Of a stretch of 64,000 nucleotides of DNA, positions 44,342 to 53,219 are shown in pieces. Source of the DNA: Phocaeicola massiliensis B84634 = Timone 84634 = DSM 17679 = JCM 13223 (GTDB taxonomy: Bacteria > Bacteroidota > Bacteroidia > Bacteroidales > Bacteroidaceae). How positions within the stretch are numbered: the stretch's first letter is position 1; every line of letters starts with the position of its first letter. The notes under the pieces are model-generated. The model had not been told where the DNA came from and searched no databases. It saw only the letters and a program-made list of their open reading frames with translations. The translations under genes were made by a program, and so were the position numbers. The stretch lies in contig NZ_KB905475.1 of assembly GCF_000382445.1 (NCBI RefSeq), forward strand, positions 1 to 64,000, given 5' to 3'.

Positions 44342-44971
44342 TTATTCTTTTATTTTCTGACTTTTATGACCAATCATCAAGTTGCGGATATAGGACAAGA
44401 ACCCAAAGGATTGTCCCAAAATCAAAATGGGGTCATGGCGCAGCACACCATAAATCACTATCATGCAAGATCCTACGAGGCTGATTACCCAAAAGGTAGG
44501 CGGAAGCGCCGATACCTGTTTACGGCTGGAATAAATCCACTGATAGATGAAACGGAAAGTAAAAATAAACTGTCCCGCAGTGCCGAATACAATCAGCCAC
44601 ACAGGTATATCTTCATTCTTCAAAAAGTTCTCAACAAAATGGCTGCTGTCCTGCAATGTACCGATAGCTGCCAATAAAGGAGTGACTGCCAACAGTATCC
44701 TGAACAGGACGGGAATACGCCGCCACACGCCTTTCAGACGCAAATTGCCGATATAGATATAAAACGAAATGAACTGCCCCACGATGATAGAAAAATCATT
44801 GCGCAACCAGCCATAATAAAACATCAAATAGGAGCCTATCAAACTGAACACCCAAAACAGTGTCGGCGAAATGACCTCATGTTTCTTTTCCGAAAGAAAC
44901 CATTGTATCAGGATACGGGCGGAAAAACAAGCCTGAGCCAATAAGCCGATACAGAAAATCAGTATACTCAT
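44342..44971 (-). CDS. LAB_N domain membrane protein (two repeats)
   Basis: The 209-residue integral membrane protein has two copies of the lipid-A-disaccharide-synthase N-terminal (LAB_N) domain. The motifs PTLFWVFSLIGSYLMFYYG and PTFWVISLVGSCMIVIYG each precede an R.D.I.I.GQ segment. Such small proteins often lie between a polyprenyl-phosphate GT2 and a GT39/GT83 enzyme, where a flipping or helper role like that of ArnE/ArnF is proposed. It overlaps the GT2 gene by 4 bases, supporting translational coupling. Confidence 0.85.
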   Translation of the reverse strand: MSILIFCIGLLAQACFSARILIQWFLSEKKHEVISPTLFWVFSLIGSYLMFYYGWLRNDFSIIVGQFISFYIYIGNLRLKGVWRRIPVLFRILLAVTPLLAAIGTLQDSSHFVENFLKNEDIPVWLIVFGTAGQFIFTFRFIYQWIYSSRKQVSALPPTFWVISLVGSCMIVIYGVLRHDPILILGQSFGFLSYIRNLMIGHKSQKIKE

Positions 44972-45699
44972 AGGTTATTCTCTCCCACTTGGTAGTTGAT
45001 ATATCGATGTGCCATCCAGCGGAAAGCAAAACAGTCCTTGAACGGCGAAATCAGTCGGTTCCACAGATGATACTTCGACACGCCTGCCTGACGCGGATAA
45101 TGCCTCACCGGTATCTCATAAAACTTGCCTCCGTCCTGCAACTGTATCAATGCCGGAAGGAAACGGTGCATGCCGGTAAAGAACGGAACACGCTTTGCAT
45201 AGTCGGTATGAAGGATTTTCAGCGGACAGCCCGTGTCGGTCGCTCCGTCGTGCGTCATCATACGGCGGAAGGAGTTGGCTATCTTGGACTGCATCCGCTT
45301 GAACGCAGAATCCTTGCGCCGGGCACGAATCCCCATCACCAAGGGATACTCAGGAGCATACTTCAATAACAGGTCAAAATCACGCACATCGGTCTGCATA
45401 TCGGCATCCATATAACCGACATACTTTGATTCGGCCGTATCGATACCTGCTTTCATGGCGGCAGACAAGCCTCTGTTTTGTTTCAGACTGATATAATAAA
45501 AATGCGAAGTGTCCTTGCACGCTTCCTGAATAAGTTCCAAGCTTCTGTCCTTAGAGCCGTCATTCACAAAAAGTGCACATGCAGGCACGGGACATGCCGG
45601 CAGATAAGCACCAACTACTTCCTGCAAACGTTTTATATTGTCTTCCTCATTATAAACAGGAATAACAATAGTCAATGAATAATTTGCTGTCTTGTTCAT
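44968..45699 (-). CDS. GT2 polyprenyl-phosphate glycosyltransferase (DPM1/ArnC-like)
   Basis: The 243-residue protein has TIVIPVYNEEDNIKRL, FVNDGSKDRSLEL, MDADMQTD (DXD) and RQAGVSKYHLWNRL, as in dolichol/undecaprenyl-phosphate sugar transferases. It lacks the C-terminal membrane pair of ArnC, so it probably works with the adjacent membrane protein. It overlaps both neighbours by 4 bases. It is predicted to make an undecaprenyl-phosphate-linked sugar donor for the ArnT-like enzyme. Confidence 0.87.
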   Translation of the reverse strand: MNKTANYSLTIVIPVYNEEDNIKRLQEVVGAYLPACPVPACALFVNDGSKDRSLELIQEACKDTSHFYYISLKQNRGLSAAMKAGIDTAESKYVGYMDADMQTDVRDFDLLLKYAPEYPLVMGIRARRKDSAFKRMQSKIANSFRRMMTHDGATDTGCPLKILHTDYAKRVPFFTGMHRFLPALIQLQDGGKFYEIPVRHYPRQAGVSKYHLWNRLISPFKDCFAFRWMAHRYINYQVGENNL

Positions 45700-47336
45700 T
45701 TTTTCTTCAATAAAGTTATATGATAAACAAACTTATCGTTGTAGCGGCTACTGCTTTTTGCCCAGCGATTATCATCATATTGTCCAATATATGTTGTATC
45801 AATACTTCTCAAAAGTTTTACCGGCAATTCTTCTTCCGCTCTGCCGTGAGTGAGTATGGCACAAGGCAGAACCGATTTTACAGAATCCGCATGTGCCATA
45901 TCCAACGGACGAATCTTCCGTCCGGCGGCATAAACGAGCTCTATTCTTAATTCATCCTTTTGATTATAATAGAAAGGAACATCTTTCAGTTCTTCCAAAT
46001 CCCGCGTCCGGGAAACACTCTTCATCTCCGGGTTGTTAATGACATTTCCCAATAAAGGAAGCATAAAGCATTCTGCCGACAAGAACAGAATCAGCACTCC
46101 GCCAACCAGTTTAATCGGCTGTAATCTTACTGCCGACCGGATAAGGCAGGCAGCTATCCCCCAAATCAGAACCGAAAGTACAGCCAGCGTCGGCAAGGAG
46201 ACATAGCCGGGACGATAGACAAACCAATATCCGGCTATCGGCAAAACAGCCACCACCACTGCCACCAGCCATGCATTGACCCGATACACCGCTTTATCGG
46301 CTTTCGATGCTTGCGGAGAGCGCAACCGGTCTGCCCAGACTATAATCAGATACCCCATTGTATAAGCAGCCGACATTAATACCGGTAACAAATACCTGTT
46401 TTTCTTTTCCGGCAACAACGACAGCAGGACAACGGTGGAGAGCATCCATAGCAAAGGGAAAAGATATTCTTTCCTTTTTCTGTCTTCTTTAGACCATAAC
46501 GGGAGAAACAGGGAGGAAAGCAATAGTATTGCCCATACTCCGGTTTCGAGGAAAAAGCTCCAATAGTAATACCACGGACGGACATTCCGGTTAATCCATG
46601 CTGCCGACTCCTTATCTGCCACGTATGACATGGCATCGCCATGAAACAGATAGATAAACGCATACCACCAGCAACCAACAATCAGACAAACAACAATCAT
46701 CACCGCAAGAGCTTTCCACTTCCCTTTCATCGACGGCCGGTAGATATAACAATAAGAAATGAGGAACGGCAACAACAAGGCATAGAAGGAGACAGGACCT
46801 TTACTCATAAACGACAGCCCCATAAATACGCCTGCCCAAGTAAAGTCTTTCCAAGAACAGGCTTTGGCCGCAAATGCCCTGATAAGGAAATAAATCGCCC
46901 CCATCATAAATGCATGGCAATAAATGTCCCACGAGGCCGTACGCCCCATCAGAATAATATTGTAACAGGTGCAAAGCAAAATGGTGGAAATAAAGGCATA
47001 ACGCTTATTACGCATCACTTGCACAGCCGTGAGATAGAAGAAGGCAACCAGCAAGATGGCTGCAAAACCTGCCATCGCACGCTGAAGAGCCAGATTGTCG
47101 GGCGAAATCATCTCCGCCACTGCAGTCAGCCACGTCGGTAAAGGTGGTTTCTCTAAACGCAAATCTCCGTTCATGGTCGGTACCAGCCAATTGCCGTCAT
47201 GTACCATTTCACGGGCGGTTACCATGTTGCGTGCTTCCATGATATCCGGCACAACAACCCGATTATTAATAAAAAAGGAGATGATACATATCAATAATAT
47301 CACCCATCCTTGCTTGCTTAGCAATTTATCTTTCAT
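45696..47336 (-). CDS. ArnT-like (GT83) membrane glycosyltransferase
   Basis: The 546-residue protein has about 11-12 membrane segments. The first periplasmic loop reads MEARNMVTAREMVHDGNW..LRLEKPPLPTW, the signature of ArnT/PMT-type enzymes that use a polyprenyl-phosphate sugar. A C-terminal periplasmic domain follows. It should transfer a sugar to lipid A or another envelope acceptor on the periplasmic side. The adjoining GT2, LAB_N and epimerase genes form a complete-looking supply line. The identity of the sugar is unknown. Confidence 0.87.
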   Translation of the reverse strand: MKDKLLSKQGWVILLICIISFFINNRVVVPDIMEARNMVTAREMVHDGNWLVPTMNGDLRLEKPPLPTWLTAVAEMISPDNLALQRAMAGFAAILLVAFFYLTAVQVMRNKRYAFISTILLCTCYNIILMGRTASWDIYCHAFMMGAIYFLIRAFAAKACSWKDFTWAGVFMGLSFMSKGPVSFYALLLPFLISYCYIYRPSMKGKWKALAVMIVVCLIVGCWWYAFIYLFHGDAMSYVADKESAAWINRNVRPWYYYWSFFLETGVWAILLLSSLFLPLWSKEDRKRKEYLFPLLWMLSTVVLLSLLPEKKNRYLLPVLMSAAYTMGYLIIVWADRLRSPQASKADKAVYRVNAWLVAVVVAVLPIAGYWFVYRPGYVSLPTLAVLSVLIWGIAACLIRSAVRLQPIKLVGGVLILFLSAECFMLPLLGNVINNPEMKSVSRTRDLEELKDVPFYYNQKDELRIELVYAAGRKIRPLDMAHADSVKSVLPCAILTHGRAEEELPVKLLRSIDTTYIGQYDDNRWAKSSSRYNDKFVYHITLLKKK

Positions 47337-47432
47337 GCTCTAAATCAAGTTCCAAGTTGAGATGGGTACAAAATTAAGTAAAAATACAGAGACTTCTCAA
47401 TAGTCTGCCTAGAAAATAAGATAGAATAACAA

Positions 47433-48542
47433 TCAGACGGATAAGTCCTTTATCAGACGGTACATTCTCTCTTTGGTATAGAGCGACAAAAGTATCTGCC
47501 TGTTTTTCAACTTCGTTTCACGGTCTAAGGGTGTATCCAGCTCTTTTTGTGACAGTTTCTCCAATTCATAAACAGTCAGCCCGTGAGACTGTGCCCATTC
47601 ATAAACCGGATTTACATGCGAAAGAAATACTTTTGCTCCCAAATAGAGTGCTACAATAATATTTCCGATAGCTTCCTGCCGCCAATTGCCGAACAAGGCA
47701 ACACTGACATCCGACTGAAGACGATTATACTCGTCCAACGGCATAAAATCCAATAACGGCGAAAAATTCTCACCCAAAAGCAATCTGCCTGATTGAAGAA
47801 CATGGTCCACATATCCTTTCTTACCCGAATAACTCAACGGAACAATCACTCGTCGCGAACCGATATCCAGCTTAGACAGAATACGCATCACATACTCATG
47901 GTTGTTAGTGCCGGAAGCGGAGTTGCCAATCATGATGCTGTTGCCGCAGACTTCGCTATTCATCAGCTCTTTACCCAAAATAATGTCCAAAGGATAGTAA
48001 AAGAAATCTTTCCAAGGCTTTGATTGCAATTCCGGATAATAGCGCATTAAATACTGATAATCGTTTTCTGTCGTATCAGTAACAATATAATCCACTTTCT
48101 GCTTGATGAAGCGTATTGTCTTTCGGGCATTCCATTGCTGTTTCCATCTATCAAACGGACGCCACAACATATTCTGCCGATTTTTTCTTTTATAATAGGA
48201 AGTAGTGGGATCAATCATACGGAAACCTTTGGGGACCAACAGCTTATTATACAAATCCATCCCCCATACAATCCAATAGACAACCGCTCCCTGCAAATCC
48301 AGTTTATTAAGAACATCCATCTTACGCTTATTGAGCAGATGAATATAGACCTCAGAGAACGAAAACTCATCCTTGCGGGCAAAAAATTCTGTCCGCGAAA
48401 GTACATTGGTTTCCTTTCTTACCCATTTAAAGGAAGAAGTGCGATTGGTCACAACAAACAGATTCTCCCCCGGAAACACTTCTTCGAAGGCATCAATCGT
48501 ACGATTGATAATCTTCTCATCGTTCACCAAATGAAGCTTCAT
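47433..48542 (-). CDS. WecF-like (GT56) N-acetylfucosamine-type transferase
   Basis: The 369-residue protein resembles TDP-Fuc4NAc:lipid II transferase. The C-terminal half has IMIGNSASGTNNHEYVM, VPLSYSGKKGYVDHV, FMPLDEYNRLQSDVSVALFG and RQEAIGNII, all typical of GT56. The start at 48542 (MKLHLVNDEKIIN) matches the family; an ATG at 48578 would add 12 residues. It overlaps the end of the aminotransferase gene. Together they suggest transfer of a 4-amino-4,6-dideoxygalactose unit. Confidence 0.8.
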   Translation of the reverse strand: MKLHLVNDEKIINRTIDAFEEVFPGENLFVVTNRTSSFKWVRKETNVLSRTEFFARKDEFSFSEVYIHLLNKRKMDVLNKLDLQGAVVYWIVWGMDLYNKLLVPKGFRMIDPTTSYYKRKNRQNMLWRPFDRWKQQWNARKTIRFIKQKVDYIVTDTTENDYQYLMRYYPELQSKPWKDFFYYPLDIILGKELMNSEVCGNSIMIGNSASGTNNHEYVMRILSKLDIGSRRVIVPLSYSGKKGYVDHVLQSGRLLLGENFSPLLDFMPLDEYNRLQSDVSVALFGNWRQEAIGNIIVALYLGAKVFLSHVNPVYEWAQSHGLTVYELEKLSQKELDTPLDRETKLKNRQILLSLYTKERMYRLIKDLSV

Positions 48543-49674
48543 CTCTCTCTGATGTATAAAAAGACTTGATTTGTTCACAGATATACTTCACTTCATCGGG
48601 CTCCAAAGCATAAAACAACGGAAAACGCACCAGGCAGTCTGTGTATTTATCTGCCTGTGGCAACTCTTCTACCTCCCACTTTTGATTCTTCACAAAATCA
48701 CTTTTGTGCAGACTCAAATAATGGAATACAGAATAGACACCATGAGATTTCAGATAACGGATTAATGCCGTTCTTTCTTCGGGAGTGGCACACACAGCAT
48801 AAAAGGCATGGGCATTATTTGTTGCATAATCGGGCAACACAGGCAACGACAGGCTCGAAATGCCTTGCAGGTTCTGATAATACATATTCCAAATCTCTTT
48901 CCGCTTCTGCTGGATGGAGTCCAATGCTTCCAGCTGTGCCCACAAGAAAGCAGCCACATACTCGGGCGGAAGAAAAGAAGAGCCTGTATCCACCCAGCCG
49001 TATTTATTAATCTCACCCCGGAAAAATTCGGCACGGTTCGTTCCTTTCTCCCAAAGGATTTCGGAACGCTTCACAAAGCGGGGATCATTAATGGCCAATA
49101 AGCCACCTTCGCCGCACTGGATATTCTTTGTTTCATGGAATGAGAAAGCGGCCAAATGACCTATACTGCCTAACGGACGCCCTTTATAGAAACTATCTAT
49201 TGCCTGCGCCGCATCTTCTATCACCAGCAAATTATGGCGTTCGGCCACTGCCAGAATAACATCCATATCGCAAGCTATTCCGGCATAATGTACAGGAACA
49301 ATGGCACGGGTACGAGGAGTTACCAGGGCTTCCAGCTTCTGCTCGTCAATACAGGGGTTATCCATACGGCTATCGGCAAAAACAATCCTGGCTCCCTGCC
49401 TCACAAAGGCAAGGGCTGTAGAAACGAAAGTATAAGAGGGCACAATAACTTCATCACCGGGCTGAATGCCGGCCAGCATAGCACACATTTCAAGTGCATC
49501 AGTACAAGAGGTGGTCAGTAAACATTTACAACTTCCAAGCTTTTCCTCAAAGAAAGACTGACATTTATGAGTAAAGTTACCATTGCCACATGTTTTTCCT
49601 TCTGATAATGCCTGAGTTATATAATTTTTTTCATTACCGGTCAGCCATACCTTATTAAAAGAAATAGTTTTCAT
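48517..49674 (-). CDS. rffA: dTDP-4-amino-4,6-dideoxygalactose transaminase (WecE/RffA-like)
   Basis: This 385-residue PLP aminotransferase of the DegT/DnrJ/EryC1 family has VPSYTFVSTALAFV, the pyridine-contact EDAAQAID, and PLP lysine K183 in SFHETKNIQCGEGG. These run as in WecE. The ATG at 49674 (MKTISFNKVW) is preferred; a frame reaching 49788 adds a hydrophobic stretch not in the family. It heads the - strand operon and pairs with the WecF-like gene. The enzymes that would make the dTDP-keto sugar are not in this window. Confidence 0.88.
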   Translation of the reverse strand: MKTISFNKVWLTGNEKNYITQALSEGKTCGNGNFTHKCQSFFEEKLGSCKCLLTTSCTDALEMCAMLAGIQPGDEVIVPSYTFVSTALAFVRQGARIVFADSRMDNPCIDEQKLEALVTPRTRAIVPVHYAGIACDMDVILAVAERHNLLVIEDAAQAIDSFYKGRPLGSIGHLAAFSFHETKNIQCGEGGLLAINDPRFVKRSEILWEKGTNRAEFFRGEINKYGWVDTGSSFLPPEYVAAFLWAQLEALDSIQQKRKEIWNMYYQNLQGISSLSLPVLPDYATNNAHAFYAVCATPEERTALIRYLKSHGVYSVFHYLSLHKSDFVKNQKWEVEELPQADKYTDCLVRFPLFYALEPDEVKYICEQIKSFYTSERDEASFGER

Positions 49675-49722
49675 TATATCTTTTTCTAGTTTATTAGTTC
49701 TCCCATATTGGCTTACAGGCAA

Positions 49723-49781
49723 CAAAAGTAGTAAAAATAAGTAGAACCCTTTATTCTTTTCAAAGAAATAATCTATCTTTG
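49723..49781. promoter_or_regulatory. Divergent -7 boxes for rffA-like and GT2 genes
   Basis: TACTTTTG on the minus strand (49723-49730) lies 49 bases before the aminotransferase start. TATCTTTG on the plus strand (49774-49781) lies 26 bases before the GT2 start at 49808. Both match TAnnTTTG; -33 boxes are unclear. Confidence 0.45.
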
Positions 49782-49807
49782 TCCACATTATATCATAACA
49801 ATAAATT

Positions 49808-50635
49808 ATGAAGCAAACTTCTGCCTACAGTATCGGAGTAATTATCTCTACTTACAACAACCCGGCATGGCTTGAAAAAGTCCTCTGGGGCTATCTTTTT
49901 CAAACACATCCTGCGGATGAAATTGTCATTGCCGACGATGGTTCCAAAGAAGACACCCGCCGGCTGATAGAAAGTTTTAAAGACAAACTACCTATCAAGC
50001 ATGTATGGCATGAAGATAACGGCTTCCAGAAATCACGAATCCTGAACAGTGCTATTCTGGCTTCCGAATCTGATTATCTGATATTCACGGATCAGGACTG
50101 CATTCCGCGCAAAGACTTTATAGCCACACATGCCGCATACGCCGAAAAGGGTTATTTCCTATCGGGAGGCTACTTCAAATTGCCGATGGATATCAGCAAA
50201 CAGCTTACTTATAACGATATAAAGAGTGAGAATGCCTTCTCTCTCTCCTGGCTGAAAGAACAGCACATGAAATGCAACTTCAAATGTACCAAGCTTATTA
50301 AGAATAAGACTTTTACGCGTTTTATGAACGCCATCACCCCGACCAAAGCCACATGGAACGGTTGCAACGCCTCCGGATGGAGAGAAGATATATTCACCGT
50401 CAATGGATTTAACGAAGAAATGCATTATGGCGGACAGGACAGGGAGTTCGGAGAACGGATGTTCAACTTGGGAATCAAATCCAAACAGATACGCTATTCT
50501 GCCATCGTACTCCATCTGGATCATAAACGCCCTTACAAGACAAAGGAATCGATAGAAAAGAATATCAATATCCGTCGTAATACACGTAAAACAGGTATCA
50601 CGGAGACACCGTTCGGAATCAAACAATTACATTAA
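49808..50635 (+). CDS. GT2 family glycosyltransferase with galactosyltransferase-type C-terminal domain
   Basis: The 275-residue protein has GVIISTYNNPAWLEKVLWG, IVIADDGSKEDTRRLIESF, the DXD-like FTDQDCIPR, and the GT7-type motif GFNEEMHYGGQDREFGERM. It has no membrane segment. It resembles the GT2 at 41703-42488 in order of motifs. It stands alone on the + strand between two - strand units, with its own -7 box, and converges on the LTA-synthase-like gene. The sugar is unknown. Confidence 0.87.
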   Translation: MKQTSAYSIGVIISTYNNPAWLEKVLWGYLFQTHPADEIVIADDGSKEDTRRLIESFKDKLPIKHVWHEDNGFQKSRILNSAILASESDYLIFTDQDCIPRKDFIATHAAYAEKGYFLSGGYFKLPMDISKQLTYNDIKSENAFSLSWLKEQHMKCNFKCTKLIKNKTFTRFMNAITPTKATWNGCNASGWREDIFTVNGFNEEMHYGGQDREFGERMFNLGIKSKQIRYSAIVLHLDHKRPYKTKESIEKNINIRRNTRKTGITETPFGIKQLH

Positions 50636-50676
50636 AAAAGCTGCCGGGCTCTCATGTCCTACACATGGGTACCGGC
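50634..50676 (-). terminator. Terminator of the LTA-synthase-like gene
   Basis: On the minus strand GCCGG (50672-50676) and CCGGC (50643-50647) pair, with an inner CATGT/ACATG stem. A run of six U (complement of 50634-50639) follows. It overlaps the 3' end of the convergent GT2 gene. Confidence 0.65.
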
Positions 50677-50711
50677 ACTCCGGAGAAGGAGGAGAAAGGA
50701 TAACAAACCGT

Positions 50712-52535
50712 TTATCGTCTTCCCAAATCGTCGTATACACTTTGAAGAATTGCTTTGCCTTTGTCTATACGGGTATTGGTTCCGGCAGGTTCCTCCAGCA
50801 ATATATTTCCCGAATTATTATCAACCACTGTCACTCCCGTACTGTCACGGAAAGCAAAGCCATTATTGAAACTATAAAAAGCAAACGGGTAGGTGTAATC
50901 ACTGCCCAACACATTACGGCTGAAGTTGAAAGAAGAATGATCCAAACCCAGTTGCCCCAACAAAGTAGCGGCTAAATCGGCCTGATTCATAATCTTGTCT
51001 ATTTTTACCGGTTGCTTCACTGCTCCTCCAAGCCACAGCATGGGTATGTGATAGAATCGGGGGGAAGTGTTCAGCCCTTCACGGGGATAATAAAAACCAT
51101 GATCGGGCAAACAGATAACCAGTAAATCTTTCCACACCGGAGTCTGTTTCAATTTCTCTATAAATTTGCCCAGGCAATCATCTGTAAAGGCAAAGGCATT
51201 GGGAATCTGTTCGTCCAAGCGATGATAAGGAACTTCAAACGGTTCGTGACTGCTCAGAGTAAGAAAAGCCGTGTGCCACGGAGTTTCTTTTCTATCTTTC
51301 AATTGATTGTACAGATACTCAAATGTAATATCATCATTTACTCCCCATGCATTACTGGTCTGTTCGGCTAAAGAGAAATCTTTGTCGGCAGTAAGACGCT
51401 GATAGCCCTTACTCAACAAATAGCTCTTCATATTGGTAAAGTTGATATCTCCTCCATAAAGAAAATCGGTCTTATACCCCGCTTTCACCAATTCCTCTGC
51501 AATGGAAGGCAAAGTGCGGCTCTTTGCCGGGATTTTCATGACCGAGGCCGTCGGAAGTCCCAGATATCCACTGAAGGTACAGACAGTACCGCGGTCAGTC
51601 CGAAAACTGTTGGCATAACAGTTGGTAAAGAAAACGCCCTCTTCTGTCAAGCGGTTGAAATGAGGAGCTACATCGGGAATACCGCCCAGAGGTTCGATAA
51701 AAGTACCTCCATAACTCTCCATCAAAATGATAAGAATATTGGGGCGCTTTGTATTCAACACCTCAATGATACTGTCTCCATCTGTCGAAGGATAAAGCCC
51801 GTCAAACAACCCGGCGCGTTTTTCTTCTTCGAAGAAATTAAATTCAGAAGCAAAGTCCTGCGATTTCCCCATAGAAGAAAGCAAACTGAAATCAGGATTG
51901 ACAGCCGAATGATTCAAAAACTGCTCGCTGCTGAAATACACCTGACCGACGTTGGAAGTCGACTCGGTAACTCCCCCACGGATAATGATAAACAATACGC
52001 CGCCTATCAGCAACATGGCTCCTGTGGCTGCCACCCTCTTCCGCGCAGCAGTTAATACCGAAGGAGTTATTTTCAGCAATATCCACGTATTCAGCACAAT
52101 AAGCAATACTATCGCCAACACCCGCAGCAGGATGAAACCAATCGAAACACTTGCCAAAGCCTCTTTGGGAGAATCAATATAAAGAAAAACAGATGCATCC
52201 AGTTTAAAGCCCCAGAAAGGATAAAGCCCCATGTCTGCCACAAATATAACAGAGACAAGAGTGGCAACAAACGCATAATATCCCCAAAGGATTTTCTTCA
52301 ACGGAAACCGCCGAAACCAAATACTAATTAATATAAGAAGGAAAGGAAATGCGGTCAGATAACCGGTCATGGCCGCATCAAGACCGGCCCCGTGAATCAT
52401 CACGTGCAGAAAATCAGTAAAGCCGAATCCTTTTTCAATAGCGCCATTATAAAGCATAAATAATGGCTTCTGCAAAATAAATATCAGTAAGACCGTAAAG
52501 AAATACAGGCTGATATAAGCAATCCGTTTCTTCAT
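50712..52535 (-). CDS. LTA-synthase-like phosphotransferase (membrane sulfatase fold)
   Basis: The 607-residue protein has five N-terminal membrane segments and a periplasmic alkaline-phosphatase/sulfatase-fold domain. It has ILMESYGG (metal Glu), the nucleophile region SFRTDRGTVCTFSGY with Thr in place of formylglycine, LSSHEPFEVP, and CLPDHGFYYP. Gram-negative members transfer phosphoglycerol or phosphoethanolamine to envelope glycans or lipids. The surrounding LPS/glycan genes fit this. It is not a PUL sulfatase. Confidence 0.88.
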   Translation of the reverse strand: MKKRIAYISLYFFTVLLIFILQKPLFMLYNGAIEKGFGFTDFLHVMIHGAGLDAAMTGYLTAFPFLLILISIWFRRFPLKKILWGYYAFVATLVSVIFVADMGLYPFWGFKLDASVFLYIDSPKEALASVSIGFILLRVLAIVLLIVLNTWILLKITPSVLTAARKRVAATGAMLLIGGVLFIIIRGGVTESTSNVGQVYFSSEQFLNHSAVNPDFSLLSSMGKSQDFASEFNFFEEEKRAGLFDGLYPSTDGDSIIEVLNTKRPNILIILMESYGGTFIEPLGGIPDVAPHFNRLTEEGVFFTNCYANSFRTDRGTVCTFSGYLGLPTASVMKIPAKSRTLPSIAEELVKAGYKTDFLYGGDINFTNMKSYLLSKGYQRLTADKDFSLAEQTSNAWGVNDDITFEYLYNQLKDRKETPWHTAFLTLSSHEPFEVPYHRLDEQIPNAFAFTDDCLGKFIEKLKQTPVWKDLLVICLPDHGFYYPREGLNTSPRFYHIPMLWLGGAVKQPVKIDKIMNQADLAATLLGQLGLDHSSFNFSRNVLGSDYTYPFAFYSFNNGFAFRDSTGVTVVDNNSGNILLEEPAGTNTRIDKGKAILQSVYDDLGRR

Positions 52536-52559
52536 ATCCTTAAATTATTATAGATATCT

Positions 52560-53186
52560 TTATTTCCGCCCGAAGTCTGCGGGAACCTCTCCCCACCGGT
52601 CGGTCTCCCATTTCAACAAGGGAGTGGTATAAGCATTATTTTTCAACCAATTCTCGGCCCGCTCTATCATCTGAAATAGTTCCTCGGTCTTTGGCGTACG
52701 TTCGAGCTTGGTCTTGCATTTTTTCTGTTTCACCCAACTCAGGGCATTCCGGCTATCTGAGTAAACAGGCATATTGATGTTTTTTTGCTTCATCAATGCC
52801 AATGCATGCACAATGGCAAGAAACTCACCGATATTGTTGGTTCCATATACAGGACCGAAATGAAAAATTTCCTGTCCGGTAAGAAGATAAACCCCACGAT
52901 ATTCCATAGGACCGGGATTTCCGCTGCAAGCGGCATCGACAGCCAAACAATTCATATCAAAGTTCTCGGGAAGTTGCCGGGGAGTTTCTTCTTTCTTCAC
53001 CGTATTCTTTCCCACATAATGGAACGCAGAGGAAGCAAATGCCTGTTCTGCTTCTTCCCGGGTGTCAAAGGATTTGTAGAGTGCACCTTCATAACCCTTA
53101 ATCTGTAACTGGCAATCAGTCCAGGAATGATATACCCCCGGACTGACTCCTTTCCATACTACATAGTATTTTTGTTTTTTTGCCAT
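52560..53186 (-). CDS. Ribonuclease H with N-terminal viroplasmin-type domain
   Basis: This 208-residue enzyme cuts RNA in RNA-DNA hybrids. Residues 5-50 (YYVVWKGVSPGVYHSWTDCQ) form the hybrid-binding domain also found in eukaryotic RNase H1. The catalytic domain has D84 (AVDAACSGNPG), E121 (NNIGEFLAI), D144 (VYSDSRNAL) and D197 (WETDRWGE). It lies 24 bases from the LTA-synthase-like start and 33 bases after argS on the same strand. Confidence 0.93.
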   Translation of the reverse strand: MAKKQKYYVVWKGVSPGVYHSWTDCQLQIKGYEGALYKSFDTREEAEQAFASSAFHYVGKNTVKKEETPRQLPENFDMNCLAVDAACSGNPGPMEYRGVYLLTGQEIFHFGPVYGTNNIGEFLAIVHALALMKQKNINMPVYSDSRNALSWVKQKKCKTKLERTPKTEELFQMIERAENWLKNNAYTTPLLKWETDRWGEVPADFGRK

Positions 53187-53219
53187 CTGCTTTGAGATTA
53201 CACCCTGCGTGTGAGCTGC

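Noticed and set aside
50712..52535. A second glycan sulfatase
   Set aside because: The protein has N-terminal membrane segments and a Thr nucleophile region without the C/S-x-P/A-x-R motif, so it belongs with LTA-synthase-like phosphotransferases.
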